DNA of 64,000 bases, taken from Strigops habroptila (taxonomy: Eukaryota; Chordata; Aves; Psittaciformes; Psittacidae). The first letter of the stretch is position 1, and each line of letters starts with the position of its first letter. This document shows, piece after piece, positions 19,901 to 31,560 of the stretch. Where the stretch lies: positions 5,001 to 69,000 of the forward strand of contig NW_022651116.1 in NCBI RefSeq assembly GCF_004027225.2. The letters run 5' to 3'. The translations under genes and the position numbers were made by a program. The notes below the pieces were generated by a model. It did no database searches, was not told where the DNA came from, and saw only the letters and a list, made by a program, of their open reading frames with translations.

Positions 19901-21110
19901 CCCCGTTGCCCCTCTGTTGTCACCCCTTTTCCCCCTGTTGCCTCCCCGTTGTCCCCCCTTGAGCCCCCACTGTCCCCCTGTTGCCATCCTGTTGTCGCCC
20001 CTCTTGTCCCCCCTTGTTGTCCCATTGTCCCCCACGCTCGCCCCTCTTATCCCCCCCCTTGTCCCTCCTCGTCTCCCTTTTTGCCACTCCATCATCCCCC
20101 CCTTCTCCCTTCTTGTCCCCTTTTTGCCCCCTTGTTGTCCCCTTGTTGTCACCCCTCATTGTCCCCCCATTGTCCCCCTCTTGTCCCCCCTCTGTTGCCA
20201 CCCCACTGCCACCCCGTTGTCCCTCGTTGTCCCCGCCTTCTCCTCCCATTGTGTCCCTCTTGTCCCCTCTTGCTCCCCGTTGTTGCCCCTCATTGTCGCC
20301 CCTCTTGTTGTCCCATTGTCCCCCATGGTCACCCCTCTTATCTCCCCCTTTGTCCCCCCTCTTCTCCCCCGTTGCCACCCCATCATCCCCCCCTTCTCCC
20401 TTCTTGTCCCCTTTTTGCCCCCTCGTTGTCCCCTTGTTGTCACCCCCCGTTGTCCCCCCATTGTCCCCCTCTTGTCCCCCCTCTGTTGCCACCCCATTGC
20501 CACCCCGTTGTCCCTCGTTGTCCCCGCCTTCTCCTCCCGTTGTGTCCCTCTTGTCCCCTCTTGCTCCCCGTTGTTGCCCCTCGTTGTCGCCCCCTTTTCC
20601 CCCCTTGTTGTCCCATTGTCCCCCACGCTCGCCCCTCTTACCCCCCCCTTTGTCCCCCCTCGTCTCCATCGTTGCCACCCCATCATCCCCCCCTTCTCCC
20701 TTGTTGTCCCCTTTTTGCCCCCTCGTTGTCCCCTTGTTGTCACCTCTCGTTGTCCCCCCGTTGTCCCCCCATTGTACCCCTCTTGTCCCCCCTCCGTTGC
20801 CACCCCATTGCCACCCCGTTGTCCCTCGTTGTCCCCGCCTTCTCCTCCCGTTGTGTCCCTCTTGTCCCCTCTTGCTCCCCGTTGTCGCCCCTCGTTGTCG
20901 CCCCTGTTGGCGCCCGTGTCCCCCCCCGCCGCTCACCATGCCGGTGTGCCCCAGCACCCAGCTGCGCCAGGGCGGGCAGGGGAAGCGGCGCAGTTGGTGA
21001 CATGTGTCCCGGATGCTGCTGACAAGGACCAGCGTGTCCCAAAGCCACCGCAGCAGCAGCGCCAGCACCACTGAGCCCAGAGCCAGCACTCCCAGGGACC
21101 CCAGCGCCAT
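13941..21110 (-). CDS. CYP4F22: Cytochrome P450 4F22-like omega-hydroxylase, complete
   Basis: Microsomal P450; mammalian CYP4F22 omega-hydroxylates ultra-long-chain fatty acids for skin acylceramides. Twelve coding exons in consistent phase: 21110-20937, 19019-18875, 18040-17987, 17903-17776, 17180-17053, 16389-16122, 15064-14998, 14920-14791, 14717-14584, 14506-14442, 14342-14260, 14118-13941; 517 aa (human 531). N-terminal hydrophobic anchor ([17 protein letters not shown]); I-helix AGHDTTASG at about 321; ExxR as KESLR (E380, R383); haem loop PFSAGPRNCIG with Cys461; tail [13 protein letters not shown] and EPLP, which favours CYP4F22 among 4F members. Oddity: the I-helix Glu that covalently links haem in most CYP4 enzymes is Ala here (FMFAGHD). 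Start ATG has a strong Kozak context; an in-frame upstream ATG exists near 21200. Head-to-head with PGLYRP2, its near neighbour in human. Confidence 0.88.
15100..16115. repeat. Minisatellite in CYP4F22-like intron
   Basis: Tandem units of about 40-65 bp with GGCCACCACCATCCCCTTGG and CCCATGGCCAACCTTCTATG, between the exons ending at 16122 and starting at 15064. Confidence 0.9.
16400..17040. repeat. Loose 160-bp repeats in CYP4F22-like intron
   Basis: Three or four diverged units with GACCATCAGGGATGACCAAC, GGGGCCACCCCAATGG and GGGACCTTGATGGGTGCAAA, repeating about every 165-185 bp. This is the intron between exons 17180-17053 and 16389-16122. Confidence 0.65.
17200..17765. repeat. 11/22-bp minisatellite in CYP4F22-like intron
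   Basis: Repeats of GTGGGTGCAGGCA with variants such as GCAGGGTTGTGGGTGCAGG, filling the intron between exons 17903-17776 and 17180-17053. Confidence 0.9.
18165..18800. repeat. ~70-bp minisatellite in CYP4F22-like intron
   Basis: Units of about 70-80 bp containing GGTGACACCTTTGGGTGGCC, GACAGGTTGGTGGCCACTAT and GGGTGCTATAAGGGCTAGCC, more diverged toward 18800. Confidence 0.85.
19030..20930. repeat. Nested repeats in first CYP4F22-like intron, including ~300-bp higher-order repeat
   Basis: At 19030-19290 there is a ~31-bp unit (CTTGGGGACATGCTGGACCC). At 19320-19560 there are short CACCACCCTGTCCCCACTGT repeats. At 19580-20930 a TTGTCCCCC-type array is organised in its right part into units of about 292-300 bp: CATCATCCCCCCCTTCTCCC recurs near 20090, 20382 and 20682. 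Confidence 0.85.
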
Positions 21111-22235
21111 GGCTGCCGCCAGCACACGCCACCGACACGCCAGGACACGCCAGGAACACGCCAAAGGAAAAGCCAAGGGACAGGGCAAAGGCCACTGCAC
21201 CGCCTCGTCACGTGTCCCCAGTGCGGGATCACTGGGGGTGGCTCTGGTGTCACGTGTGTTATGGCAGCATCAGCCCTTCATACGTGTCCTGATGGCTTCA
21301 TGCCCTGACATGGGTGTTCTGGTGGCACCGTTCCCCCATGCATGGTGGCATCATGCCCTGACATGTCCTGGTGGCTTCATGCCCTGACATGTGTGTTCTG
21401 ATGGCATTGTTCCTTCATGTGTGTCCTGATGGCATTGTCCCCCCACGCATGGTGGCTTCAGGCTCTGACATGTGTCCTGGTGGCACACATACATACATGC
21501 ACATGCACACACATGCACACATATGCACACACGTTCTTTGTTTGCACATACTTGTGCACATATAAGAACACGCACACCCCATGCACACCCCCATGCACAC
21601 ACATGTATGTATGCACGCACTTTGTGCACTACATATGTCTACAACATATAGACAATCTCCCCATGCACACACACATACACATACATGTATGTACGTCCAT
21701 ACACTCCATGCACACACAATGCACACACATGTATGTATGGACACCCTGTGCACGCACCCCTTGAGCACACACATGTCTGTATACACACACGTGTAGAAGC
21801 ACTCCATGCACAAGCATGTGAACGCACACATGCACATCCCCCCTGCATACACATATGTGCATGCACACACCCCCCCACTTGTGCACACTCATGAAAACAC
21901 ATGTAGAAACACCCCATGCATGTGCGCACATACGTGTGCATATATGCAGACACACGCAGGCATGTGCACATACACACACCCCACTTTGTGTACATGAGCA
22001 CATATGTATGCACACATACATACACGCACACATGTGTAGCCCCTTCCTAGGCCCCTCCTACACATGTGCTCACCCCCCCACTCACCCACGCACACACGTG
22101 CTGTAGCGCTGCCCACGCAACACACACGTGTGTCAACCCCTGTCCCCGCCCCGTGTCCCCTCCCCGGTGCCATCGGTGGGGACAAAGTCCGGTGACATGG
22201 ACCCAGCAACACGGGACACACCCGGATCCGGCGGC
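21111..22235. repeat. CA-rich spacer between CYP4F22-like and PGLYRP2 (divergent promoters)
   Basis: About 1.1 kb separates the two divergent start codons. 21230-21490 has repeats of CTGACATGTGTCCTGGTGGC. 21490-22130 is dominated by ACACATGCACAC/CATGTATGTA, largely alternating purine-pyrimidine. CACGTG E-boxes occur near 21211 and 21251 on the P450 side. It must contain both promoters, but I cannot place a start site. Confidence 0.75.
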
Positions 22236-25200
22236 ATGTTCCTGCGGCTCCTCCTGGTGCTGAGCGTGTGCACCCGCCCCGGCACAGGTAGGGACACGCC
22301 TCGACATGCCACAACATGCTAAAGCACCCCACAACACGGTGAAATACGCCACAACACCCCACAACACGCCCCAGCATATCACAGTACGTCACAACACACC
22401 CCAGTGTGCAACCCACATGCTCTAACATGCCTCAACATGCCTCCACACGTGTGGCAACCGCAGCGGCCCCTTGTCAGGCTCCGGTTGCTTTGATTTGCCC
22501 TAATCCGGGGGATTCCAGCCCAAAGCTGTGCCCATGGGAGTGGGGAGGGGGGTGAGACGAACAGCGGTACTGGGTGATGGGTGCTAATGATGGATGCAGA
22601 AGCGGGGGGCTGGGTGCTTCTGTCCTGGTTTGGGGGGTTTTGGCTTGTTTTGGGGTGGTTTCACCCGGTTTTGGGGTGGTTTCACCCTGGTTTAGGTGCA
22701 TTCACCCTTTTCCTGGGTGCTTGCGCCCTCCTCTGGGCGCTTTCACCTTGTTTCGGGGTGTTTTCACCCTGGTTTGGGTGCTTTTGCCCCGTTTTGGAGG
22801 CATTTGTCCTTTTCTGGGTGCTCTCACCATGTTTTGGGTGCTTTTGCCTGGTTTTGGGGGTGTTTTCACCCTGTTTTAGTTGCATTCACCCTTTTCCTGG
22901 ATGCTTACACTGTCCTCTGGGTGCTTTCACCCTGTTTTGGGTACTTTCGCCCTGATTTGTGTACTTTTGCACTGATTTGGGTGCTTTTGCCCTGTTTTCG
23001 GCTGCTTTCACCCTGTTTTGGGTACTTTCGCCCTGATTTGGGTGCTTCTGCCCTGATTTGGGTACTTTTGTCCTGTTTTGGGGTGCTTTCGCCCTGTTTT
23101 GGGGTGATTTAGCCCTGGTTTAGGTGCATTCACCCTTTTCCTGGGTGATTGGCTCCCTCCTCTGGGCGCTTTCGCATTGCTCGGGGTGCATTCATCCTGA
23201 TTTGGGTGCTGTCACCCTGTTTTGGGTCCTTTCACCCTGTTTATGGTCCTTTCACCCTGTTTATGGTCCTTTCACCCTGTTTTGGGTGCATTTACCTTTT
23301 CCTAGGTACTTTCTCCCCTGTTTTGGGTGCTCTCACCTGGTTTGGATCCTTTCCCCCTGTTTTGGGTCCTTTCACCCTCTTTTGGGTCCTCTCAGTTCGG
23401 TTTGGGTCCATTCACCCTGTTTTGGAAGCTCTCATCCTGTTTTGGGTTCTTTCCCCCCTGTTTTGGGTCTTTTCCCCCTCTTTTGTGTCCAAATCCTCCC
23501 CACGATGCTCCATCCCTCCCTTCACCTATAGCCACCTCTTCACCCATGGGTGCTCCTCCCTGTCCCCTCTGCAGGTCTCCCACCACGCCACATGGACACC
23601 GTGGTGAAGATCATGGAAGCCCTTGAGTCCAGCAACCCCAACCTGACCATACCCGAGCTGGCGCGGGCGCTGGGTGCCTGCAGCACCCCGGGGTGCCGCG
23701 CAGTGCTGGGGGAGCCACCCCATGTCCCACCAGCCCCACCAGCACTCAGCCACGAGCAATGGGTGCTCCTCACCCAGCTCCTCCACCGTGACGCTGCGGT
23801 GCTGGCACCCGATGGCTCCACCGTGGCCTTGGGTCCCCTCCTCGCCGGCATTGAGGTTGGCCAAAAGAGGGTGTCGGGGTGGCCCTTCCCCACCTTCGAG
23901 CCACCCATTGACCCGCTTTACGCTGTCACCATCACCGAGGCCTTGGGGACATCGTTCCTCTTGGCTCGTGGTGGTGATGGAGCCACGCTGGGACCCGGAG
24001 GCTGTTGGGATGATGTGGATGACCCCCAAAACTACACCCTACTGGGACCCCCATCACCCATCCCTGATGCCGTCGCCAACGGGGCCATGGATGGGGTGCT
24101 GTTGGGTGCCCAAATGGCCCAAGCACCCATCCCCCTCACTGATCTCCTGCGGGGTTACTATGGGATGGGCAACACCACGGAGAAAGGGAGACCTCGCAGC
24201 AGCTACCGGCGGCGAGACTTTGGGGTGCTGATGGGGCCGGAGAAGCTGGAGCAGGAGGTGGAGGTGATGCTGAGGGTGCTGCGGGTGCTGCCACCCACAA
24301 GGGAGCTCCTGGAGGATGTGGGACCAGAGGAGCTGGTGGCCATCGCGCACCGGGCGGCGCGGGACTTCACCCAGCTCTACGTGGGTAGGGAGATGGTGAT
24401 GGGAGGTCTTTGCACCCCAATGGAGCTTTGGTGGGATGGGGGTCCCCAATGGCACCCTGGTGGAGGTGGCACTAAGGGGAGTGAAGCGCGGAGAGATGAG
24501 TGGTCACACATGGCCTGGGATGGTGGGACACCGCTGTGTGGCCCCTGGGTGGTGGTTCGTGGATGGTGGGATGCCACTGTGTCCCCTGGATGGGCATTAG
24601 TATGTCCTCTGGTCTGTCCCCTTGATGGACATCACCACGTCCTCTGGATGGACATTGGTGTATCCCATGGATAATGGGTCCCTGGGCACTGCTTTGCTCT
24701 CTGGATGGCCACCACCATGTCCTCTGGATGGACACAGATGTGTCCCCTGTATGGACACCACCGTGTTCCCTGGATGGCCACCAGAGTGTCCCTAGGATAA
24801 TGGGTCCCTGGATACTACTTTGTCCTCTGGATGGACACTGATGTGTCTCCTTGATAGCCAACACTGTGTTCTCTGGATGGACACCACCATGCCCCCTGGA
24901 TGGCCACCAGTGTGTCCCGAGGATAATGGGTCCCTGGGCACTGCTTTGTCCTCTGGATGGACACTGATGTGTCCCCTGGATGGCCACCAGCCAAGGGACC
25001 CCCTGAGCAGATGCTCCGTGTCCTTTAGATGAAGGGACCCCGGGAAGCCATTCCCATGTCCCAGGCCAAGGTGTCCCTCACTGGGCAGATGCTCCATGTC
25101 CCCAAGCCCCAGGGAGACGCTCCATGTCCCCATGTCCCTGAAGAGATGCTCCATGTCCCCAAGGAGATGCTCCATGTCCCCTTCCCTTGCAGAGTGCCCA

Positions 25201-25894
25201 CCCATCGTGCCCCGGTGCATGTGGGGTGCCCGTCCCTACCGGGGCACCCCCAAAGCCTTGACCTTGCCCTTGGAGTCGGTCTTCATCCACCACACGTTCA
25301 TCCCCAGCGCCCCGTGTCACAGCTTCCGCTCCTGCTCCCGCGCCATGCGCTCCATGCAGCGCTTCCACCAGGATGCACGTGGTTGGGATGACATCGGATA
25401 CAGGTGAGACCCCATCACCACCACCACCGTGGTCCCATCACCCATCTCCAAACACCTCATGATGCCCTATGGGTGCTTTGCAGCTTCGTGGTGGGCTCCG
25501 ATGGGTACCTGTACCAAGGCCGAGGGTGGCATTGGGTTGGTGCCCACACCAAAGGCTACAACAGCAAAGGATACGGTGTGGGGTATGTTGGAGACTTCTC
25601 AAGCACCTTACCCGACCCAGACACCATCGCCCTGGTGAGGGACCAGCTCCTGCCCTGTGCTGTGAGGACGGGGAGGCTCCACCATAACTACACCCTCCGT
25701 GGCCACCGGCAGATGGGTCACACCGACTGTCCTGGTAACTCCTTGTTCCGAGAGATTGGGACCTGGAGTGGCTTCAAGGTGAGCACCAGCCTTGGTGGCA
25801 TCTCCAGGGCTTGGAGGTTGGGGTGTGTGGTCCAGCATGAGGGTTGGATGCGGTTTGTGATGCTGATGGTGGCTTCTTCTCTCCTCTGCAGTGA
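22236..25894 (+). CDS. PGLYRP2: Peptidoglycan recognition protein 2 (N-acetylmuramoyl-L-alanine amidase)
   Basis: Secreted zinc amidase that cleaves the lactyl-amide bond between muramic acid and the stem peptide of peptidoglycan. Exons: 22236-22287 (signal peptide MFLRLLLVLSVCTRPG), 23575-24384, 25193-25403, 25484-25778, then a splice to 25892 where TGA is the first codon; about 456 aa (human 576). The long second exon encodes the family-specific N-terminal region. The C-terminal amidase-2/PGRP domain begins at CPPIVPRCMWGARPY; predicted zinc ligands are His in FIHHTF (about 320), His in GHRQMGHTDCPG (about 432) and Cys440. The Cys marks an enzymatically active PGRP rather than a binding-only one. 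Start is set at the ATG opening the signal peptide; in-frame ATGs also lie at 22197 and 22128. The mammalian C-terminal tail is absent. Confidence 0.88.
22580..23490. repeat. Minisatellite in PGLYRP2 intron 1
   Basis: Units of 21-24 bp such as TTTTGGGTGCTTTCACCCTG. The T- and G-rich strand is the coding strand. Confidence 0.9.
24570..25010. repeat. Minisatellite in PGLYRP2 intron 2
   Basis: Diverged units of about 30-40 bp with GTCCTCTGGATGGACACTGA and CCCCTGGATGGCCACCAG. Short CATGTCCC repeats continue to about 25180, close to the exon 3 acceptor. Confidence 0.85.
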
Positions 25895-25904
25895 GGATCA
25901 GCAC

Positions 25905-26250
25905 CGTGGGTCCTGGTCTGGTGGGTGCAGGTAAGGTTGGAGCATGGTCTAGATGGATGTTGGCCCGATGGGTGATGGTCTGGATGGACCCTGGTCCAAC
26001 AGATGTTGGTTTGATGGATGCCAGATTGAATGGACCTTGGTCTAGATGGACACCAGTGCCATGGACGCCAGCCTGGATGGACCTTGGTCCAGATGGACAC
26101 CAGTGCCATGGTTGAACCCTGGTCCAGACAGACTCTGACCTAATGGATGCCATCACAGATCAGCCCTGGTCTAGGTGGACACCAGCCTGATGGATGCCAG
26201 CACAGATGGACCCTGGCCCAGAGGAACCCCAGCCTTGAAGTCCACCATCC
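25905..26250. repeat. Diverged repeats in PGLYRP2 3' UTR
   Basis: Loose units built on GGTCCAGATGGACACCAGTG and CATGGATGCCAG between the stop codon and the poly(A) signal. Confidence 0.7.
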
Positions 26251-26329
26251 CAGATGGTTCCTGGCCTGGTCCCACCAGCCCAGCAGACCCTTCCCATGGC
26301 CACCAACCACCATGAATCCCCCCCTCCCC

Positions 26330-26335
26330 AATAAA
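26330..26335 (+). terminator. PGLYRP2: PGLYRP2 polyadenylation signal
   Basis: AATAAA about 440 bp after the PGLYRP2 stop codon, preceded by CCTCCCC. Confidence 0.8.
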
Positions 26336-26339
26336 GTCA

Positions 26340-27130
26340 GTGCCAGAACATCAGCTTTGGGTGGTCCCTGGAGAGAGAAACTGAGGTACAGGATGAGGGG
26401 TGCCCATGGGGTGATGGGAGAGGACTTAAGGACCGAGGTGCCTGGAACCTGCTAGGTGCTGGTGTGCCCCAAGCAGCACTATCACCTTGGCCCCTAAGGA
26501 GCCCCCCACCTCCATAACCCCCCTTTAAGATGGTCACCCATGTCCCCAGCTGCACCCCCACCAGAGCAGCACCCAGGAACACCCGTTCACTCTGAAGCCT
26601 AATGATGTGGAGCCACATGCATGGAGCCACATGGAGCCATTGAAGCCACATGCATGGAGCTGGCTCCCAGGGTACCCCAGACCCTGTTTGGGGTGACTTG
26701 GTGGGACTCAACCTTCTCGAGGTGGCCCAAGCCATGGCCAGGAGTGAGCTGGGAGGGAAGATCTCACCATCATCAGCATCATGATGGGGCAGAGGCGGAG
26801 GTGAGGGTGTGACTGAAACTCCTGCTTGGTCACATAGGGAAGCTATGACAGGAACTGGGTGCTGGAGGAGGCAGAGAAGAGCCGAGGTACTGCGAGGACA
26901 GGGAGGGACAAAAGGATGACAAGAGGGGGACATGGGGGGAGACACATGGGGGACATCAGGGGATACAGGGGGTGGCACCCCAGAGTGATGCTCCAACCTT
27001 GGGGGTGCATTTAGGATGCTGGGGAGGGAGGGAGGGAGAGAGGGATGGAGCAGCACCCTGAGGAGTGATGGGTGCTGCAGATGAGGGTGGTGGGTGCTGG
27101 AGGGTGATGCATGGTGGGGTGGGCACCCCA
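26340..27130. other. Intergenic, no gene recognised
   Basis: Mixed sequence with a short G/A-rich stretch near 27020-27050 and short imperfect repeats (GCATGGAGCCACAT near 26620-26660). I see no coding exon pair, RNA gene or mobile element. Confidence 0.5.
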
Positions 27131-29730
27131 AAAATGATGCTCTGCTCTGAATCAAACCTGAGGCTGAAAAGGACTATTTAGCATTTACTAGTGGGAGCTT
27201 TCCAAAGAAACACAGAGGGGAGTTAAATCAAAATAGTCCATTGGAAAACGCAGAGAAGCAGAGGAAAATTGCTGTTCTTCCTGGTTTACATGTAGGGAAA
27301 CTGAGGCACAGACCACTGAAATCATCCCAGAAAAGCTCTAAGGGGAGAGATGAGGAGTTTGAAAAAGACCCAGAGGAGGGCTTTACAAGGGCACAACCTG
27401 AATCTTCCTCTGATCTAAAGACCTCGTTTTGCCCGTGCGAGCAAGTGCTGGACTTTCGCACTCACCAGAGGCAGCACACAGACAGAGCTCTAGGTGGTTA
27501 AGCAAGGTCTGATTGCCATGGTGGTGGCACCATCGTGGAGCACACCCCGTGTAGGTGATGCCCAGCACCAGATTTCTATGCTGGGTCCTTGGCTGTGGGA
27601 GCAGAGGTTGGACATTTGCGCTCTGCGTTGGGTGCTTCAGGATACTCAAGAGCACTCAACACAAGGGCAGGATACAACCAGGGCTTTAGATGGCTGTTGT
27701 GGTTTAAGCTGGGGTGAACTGCCTTGTTGATGGCAGCGTTCCAGAGGTGTCCAGATGTAAGGATGAGCCAGCAGCAGCTTTCTGTACCGGCACCTCAGCC
27801 TTAGGAGCATGGGCTGGATGTTTGCACTCTACAAGCTCTGCTCCAGGACACCCAACTGTGTTTTATGGAGCAGTAGCACAGAGATGAAGTTTTAGGTGGC
27901 AAAGCATAGACAGATGTTGATGGAACTGATCAGGAGGTGTAGCTGATGTGCAACAACAACCAGGCATGCTTCTACATTCGCCAAGCTACCAACACCTGGA
28001 AAACAATTCCTGGTTCCACCTTCTTGTCACTGCTCTACTTGGGTTCTCCTAGCAGTAAATATTTGTGCTAATAATCCAGTACAGGAAAAAAAGCAATAAA
28101 AAATAACCTCAAAACTCTGTCTTCAGTGAAAAAAAACCCATGCGAGGCCCAACAATAAAAATCATAGAGTACCAAAAAACATCCTAGGAAACCTAAATGC
28201 CTTCTATAAATATAATACCATGTAAATTAAAGCCTTACAGAGATGCTTGTTAATATATACACGAGTAAAAGTTGCTATGTGCTGGAGCTCTGCACTCAAC
28301 TGATTACATCACAGTAAACTTCAAAAGACACCAGCACAAAATCCCACAAAGCTCAACAACTACAAAAACCCAAACAAACACCATAAAACCGACTCTGCTG
28401 AAAACCAAGAGACGAATGAGCTCAGTAGCAAAACATTGCTCCTTATGTACCCCAAGCACCACATACAACCCCTCCCTCAACGCCCTGGGGCATGGCTGGA
28501 GCGAAGCACCAGCTGGGATAAAAGAGGCAGGATGAGCAATAGGTTATTACCTTTTCTGTCTGATTTCTGTCTGATAGCACAGAAAGGGTCAAAGAGAGAA
28601 ATTGGCTCTTCAACAAAGCACCCAGGCCATCAGGGAAGAAAGGCATTGTGCAGATTGAGTTTGACATGGGAACATGAGGAGCGAGAGCAATGCCAGTGGC
28701 ACCCTTCTGGAGCTCACCATGTGCAGAAGAGGCTCAGCAGCATCTTTCTGTCCTGGTTTTTTTGCTGTGGGCACAAGTCCCCATGATCTCCCATTCTTTA
28801 CCCATGGAAGGACAAAGCAGAGATAAGAATCCATCGTGATCTGCGACGCAAGCTGTGTCTATCATGTGTGTCTGCGTGTTTCCTAATGTATGAGCTTTAA
28901 AGATGACACAATGAACTTGCCCAATCTCCCCTGTTTTCTTCTCTGAAATATTTAAAGACAAATACTCAACATAAGGTCTGTTGTGGAGCATGTTCTGCCT
29001 CTGCAAATCTGGGTTTTCTGTCCTACCCACCCCCCCATCTCCTTCTAGCAGAGCCCCCCCTTTTCTCATCGGGGTGCATGTACCTGTGTAAATGGCAGTT
29101 ATTAAAGTAATGAAGCAATCAGCTGCTCCTTGGGGCAGTTCTTACTTTTTGCGGGTTTCTTTTTCATTTGTTTCTTTGTTTTTGCTTTTTGGGGTGGAAT
29201 AAAAAGGGGAATGTGGGGAATCTGGTGTCATTTAGGGCACCCCAGTGCCACTGTATGGGGCGATGATTTGGCAGAGGAGCAAGTGAGTAGAGGGAGGGGG
29301 GTACCCTCCAAAGAAAGGGGAGTAACAGCTTGATTTGGGGCCGATTCCCCCAAAATGACCCTTCCGTGACGGGCTGTGCTTGGGGAGCTGGAGCCACTGT
29401 GGTGGCCCAAAAATACTCCATCCTGTGTCCAGAATTCCAATGGCAATGGGAATGTGCCACTGGGATGCTCGATGAGACACCAGCCTCGCGCCCATCATGA
29501 AGATGCTCCTTTGCTCCCGGAACTTCATCCCTTGGGAGAAGCGAAGCTGGTTTTGGGGAGGCCGCGGTGATACCGGGGTGTTGGTGCATTGTTGGGGCTG
29601 AATCCCAGCTGAATGCTGGGATTTTGGGCCTTGGAATGTTGGCACCATCACCGATGCGAGGGAGATGCAGCCACTGAAGGGCTGAAGCTGCCAGCACCAT
29701 CTGTTCCACCAATAAAAGTCTCTTGGCTGC
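27130..29730. other. AT-richer intergenic island of unknown nature
   Basis: Composition differs sharply from the rest of the window, with A-rich stretches (for example near 28085-28260) and no minisatellite of the usual G/C type. 27445-27990 holds three diverged tandem units: CTGGACTTTCGCACT at about 27448, TTGGACATTTGCGCT at about 27608 and TGGATGTTTGCACTC at about 27811, each followed by a TTTAGRTGG/CTAGGTGG motif. An AATAAA with downstream GT-rich sequence lies near 29711. Open frames here are short and show no family I know. It may be old mobile-element-derived or non-coding-transcript sequence; I cannot assign it. Confidence 0.45.
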
Positions 29731-29789
29731 TGGGGGTGACAGAGCCGGGGGGGGGGTGTCGGTACCCCGAGACCTCGGTGGCCACAGGC

Positions 29790-30300
29790 AAAATAGCTCT
29801 TAATGGTGTATTGGGCTCTGCTGGTCTATACTGGGCTTCAAGGGTCTATATTGGGCTGGATGGACCTATACTGAGCTGTACAGGTCTATACTAGGCTCTA
29901 GGGGTCTATATGGGGATGCACTGGTCTATACTGGGCTTCAAGGGTCTATATTGGGCTGGATGGACCTATACTGAGCTGTACAGGTCTATACCAGGCTCTA
30001 GGGGTCTATATTGGGCTGCACAGATCTATACTGGGCTGCATGGGTCTATACTAGGCTCTACTGGTCTATACTGGTCTTTACAGATTATACTGGGCTGTAG
30101 AGATCTGTACTGATCTGTAAGGGTCAATACTAGGCTGTGCAGGTCTATACTGGGCTGTACAGATCTACACTGGGCTGGGCTGTACTGGGCTGTACTGAGT
30201 TGTACTGGACTGTACTAAGCTGCATTGGGCTGTACTGGGCTATACTGGTCTACAAAGGACTGTATTGGACTGTGTGAGTCTATACTGGGCTGTACTGGGA
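29790..30300. repeat. ~20-bp minisatellite, GGTCTATACTGGGCT type
   Basis: About 25 copies of GGTCTATACTGGGCTGTAC and variants, in the PGLYRP2-ICAM5 intergenic region. Confidence 0.9.
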
Positions 30301-30720
30301 TATTCTGGGAGGCATGGGGGTATGGGCAAGGGATTGGAGTACAGACAGTGGATGGGGGTACAGGCAGCGGCTGGAGCCGGGATGGGGGGGACTGGGAATG
30401 GTGGGATGGAGCCGGGATTGGGGTGACAAGGGGGACACGCACATGGTGTCACCCCATTCCCGGGGCCTGATGCCAAGTGACGGGCAATGGTGTGAGCACG
30501 AGTGTGGCAGCGCCTGGTGCTCACTGGCACCGGCACGACATGGAACAACATGGAACAATATGGCACGACACGGAATGACATGGCACAACATGGCACAACA
30601 CGCCAGTGCAGGCAGGGTGGCAGTGTGGGCCCAGGTAAGGCTGGAGCATGGGATGGGGACAAGGACAAGGGGACCCCACCATGGTGACAGTGGTGACAGT
30701 GCTCAAGGTGTGTGAGTGCA
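30300..30720. other. Intergenic, nothing recognised
   Basis: Mixed G-rich sequence with a short ACATGGAACA/ACATGGCACA repeat cluster at about 30535-30605. No gene seen. Confidence 0.5.
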
Positions 30721-31560
30721 TGTAGGGGCACACGCAATGCGTGGCTGTATGCACATGGGACATGTATTTGCATGCAAATGCTATGTCTGGCTGCATGCAC
30801 GATACATGTACCTACATGCGCATGCAATACACACCTGCATGCATATGATACATGCACCTATATGCATGATACATGTATCTACATGCACTTTCAATACATA
30901 CCTGCATGCACATGATACATGCACGTACATGCATGATACATGCACCTACATGCGCATGATACATGTACCTGCATGCACATGATACATGTACCTACATGAG
31001 CATGCAATACACACCTACACGCACATGATACGCGTATCTACACGCACATGCAATACACACCTACACGCACATGATACATGTACCTGCTTGCACATGCAAT
31101 ACATAGCTGCATGCACATGATACATGTACCTACATGCACATGCAATACACACCTGCATGCACATGATACATGTATCTACATGCACATGCAATACACACCT
31201 ACATGCACATGATACATGTACCTACATGCACATGCAATACACACCTGCATGTACATGATACATGTATCTACGTGCACATGCTATACACACCTGCATGCAC
31301 ATGATACATGTACCTACATGTGCATGCAATACACACCTGTATGCGCATGATACATGTAAGTACTTGCACATGCAATACACACCTACATGCACATGATACA
31401 TGGACCTACATGCACACACAATGCCCGGCTGCAGGCATGTGATACATGCACACGTGATGCATGCTTGCATGTATGTGATATATAGACATGTTTCCATGCA
31501 GCATGCACACACAATACATGTGTCCATGTGCACACAACACACGTGTCCGTGTGCAGATAC
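30720..31560. repeat. ATGCACATGATACATGTAC minisatellite upstream of ICAM5
   Basis: Units of about 30 and 64 bp combining CATGCACATGATACATGTAC and CTACATGCACATGCAATACA plus CACCTG. Mostly alternating purine-pyrimidine and rich in self-complementary ACATGT/GTACAT, so prone to Z-DNA or cruciform structure (inference). Confidence 0.85.

Noticed and set aside
21111-21200. Upstream in-frame ATG near 21200 as an N-terminal extension of the P450
   Set aside because: The ATG at 21110 has a strong Kozak context and directly precedes the hydrophobic anchor; an extra 30 residues would be unusual for the family.
22128-22235. In-frame ATGs at 22128 and 22197 as the PGLYRP2 start
   Set aside because: The signal peptide begins at 22236; earlier starts would bury it behind a polar stretch. 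Not fully excluded.
29232-29651. Minus-strand open frame of about 140 residues
   Set aside because: Low-information composition, no splice partners, no recognisable domain and no start context; probably chance.
27130-29730. Mobile-element origin (LINE, LTR or DNA transposon) for the AT-richer block
   Set aside because: I see no terminal repeats, target-site duplications, CR1-type 3' end or recognisable element protein, so I left it unassigned rather than naming a family.
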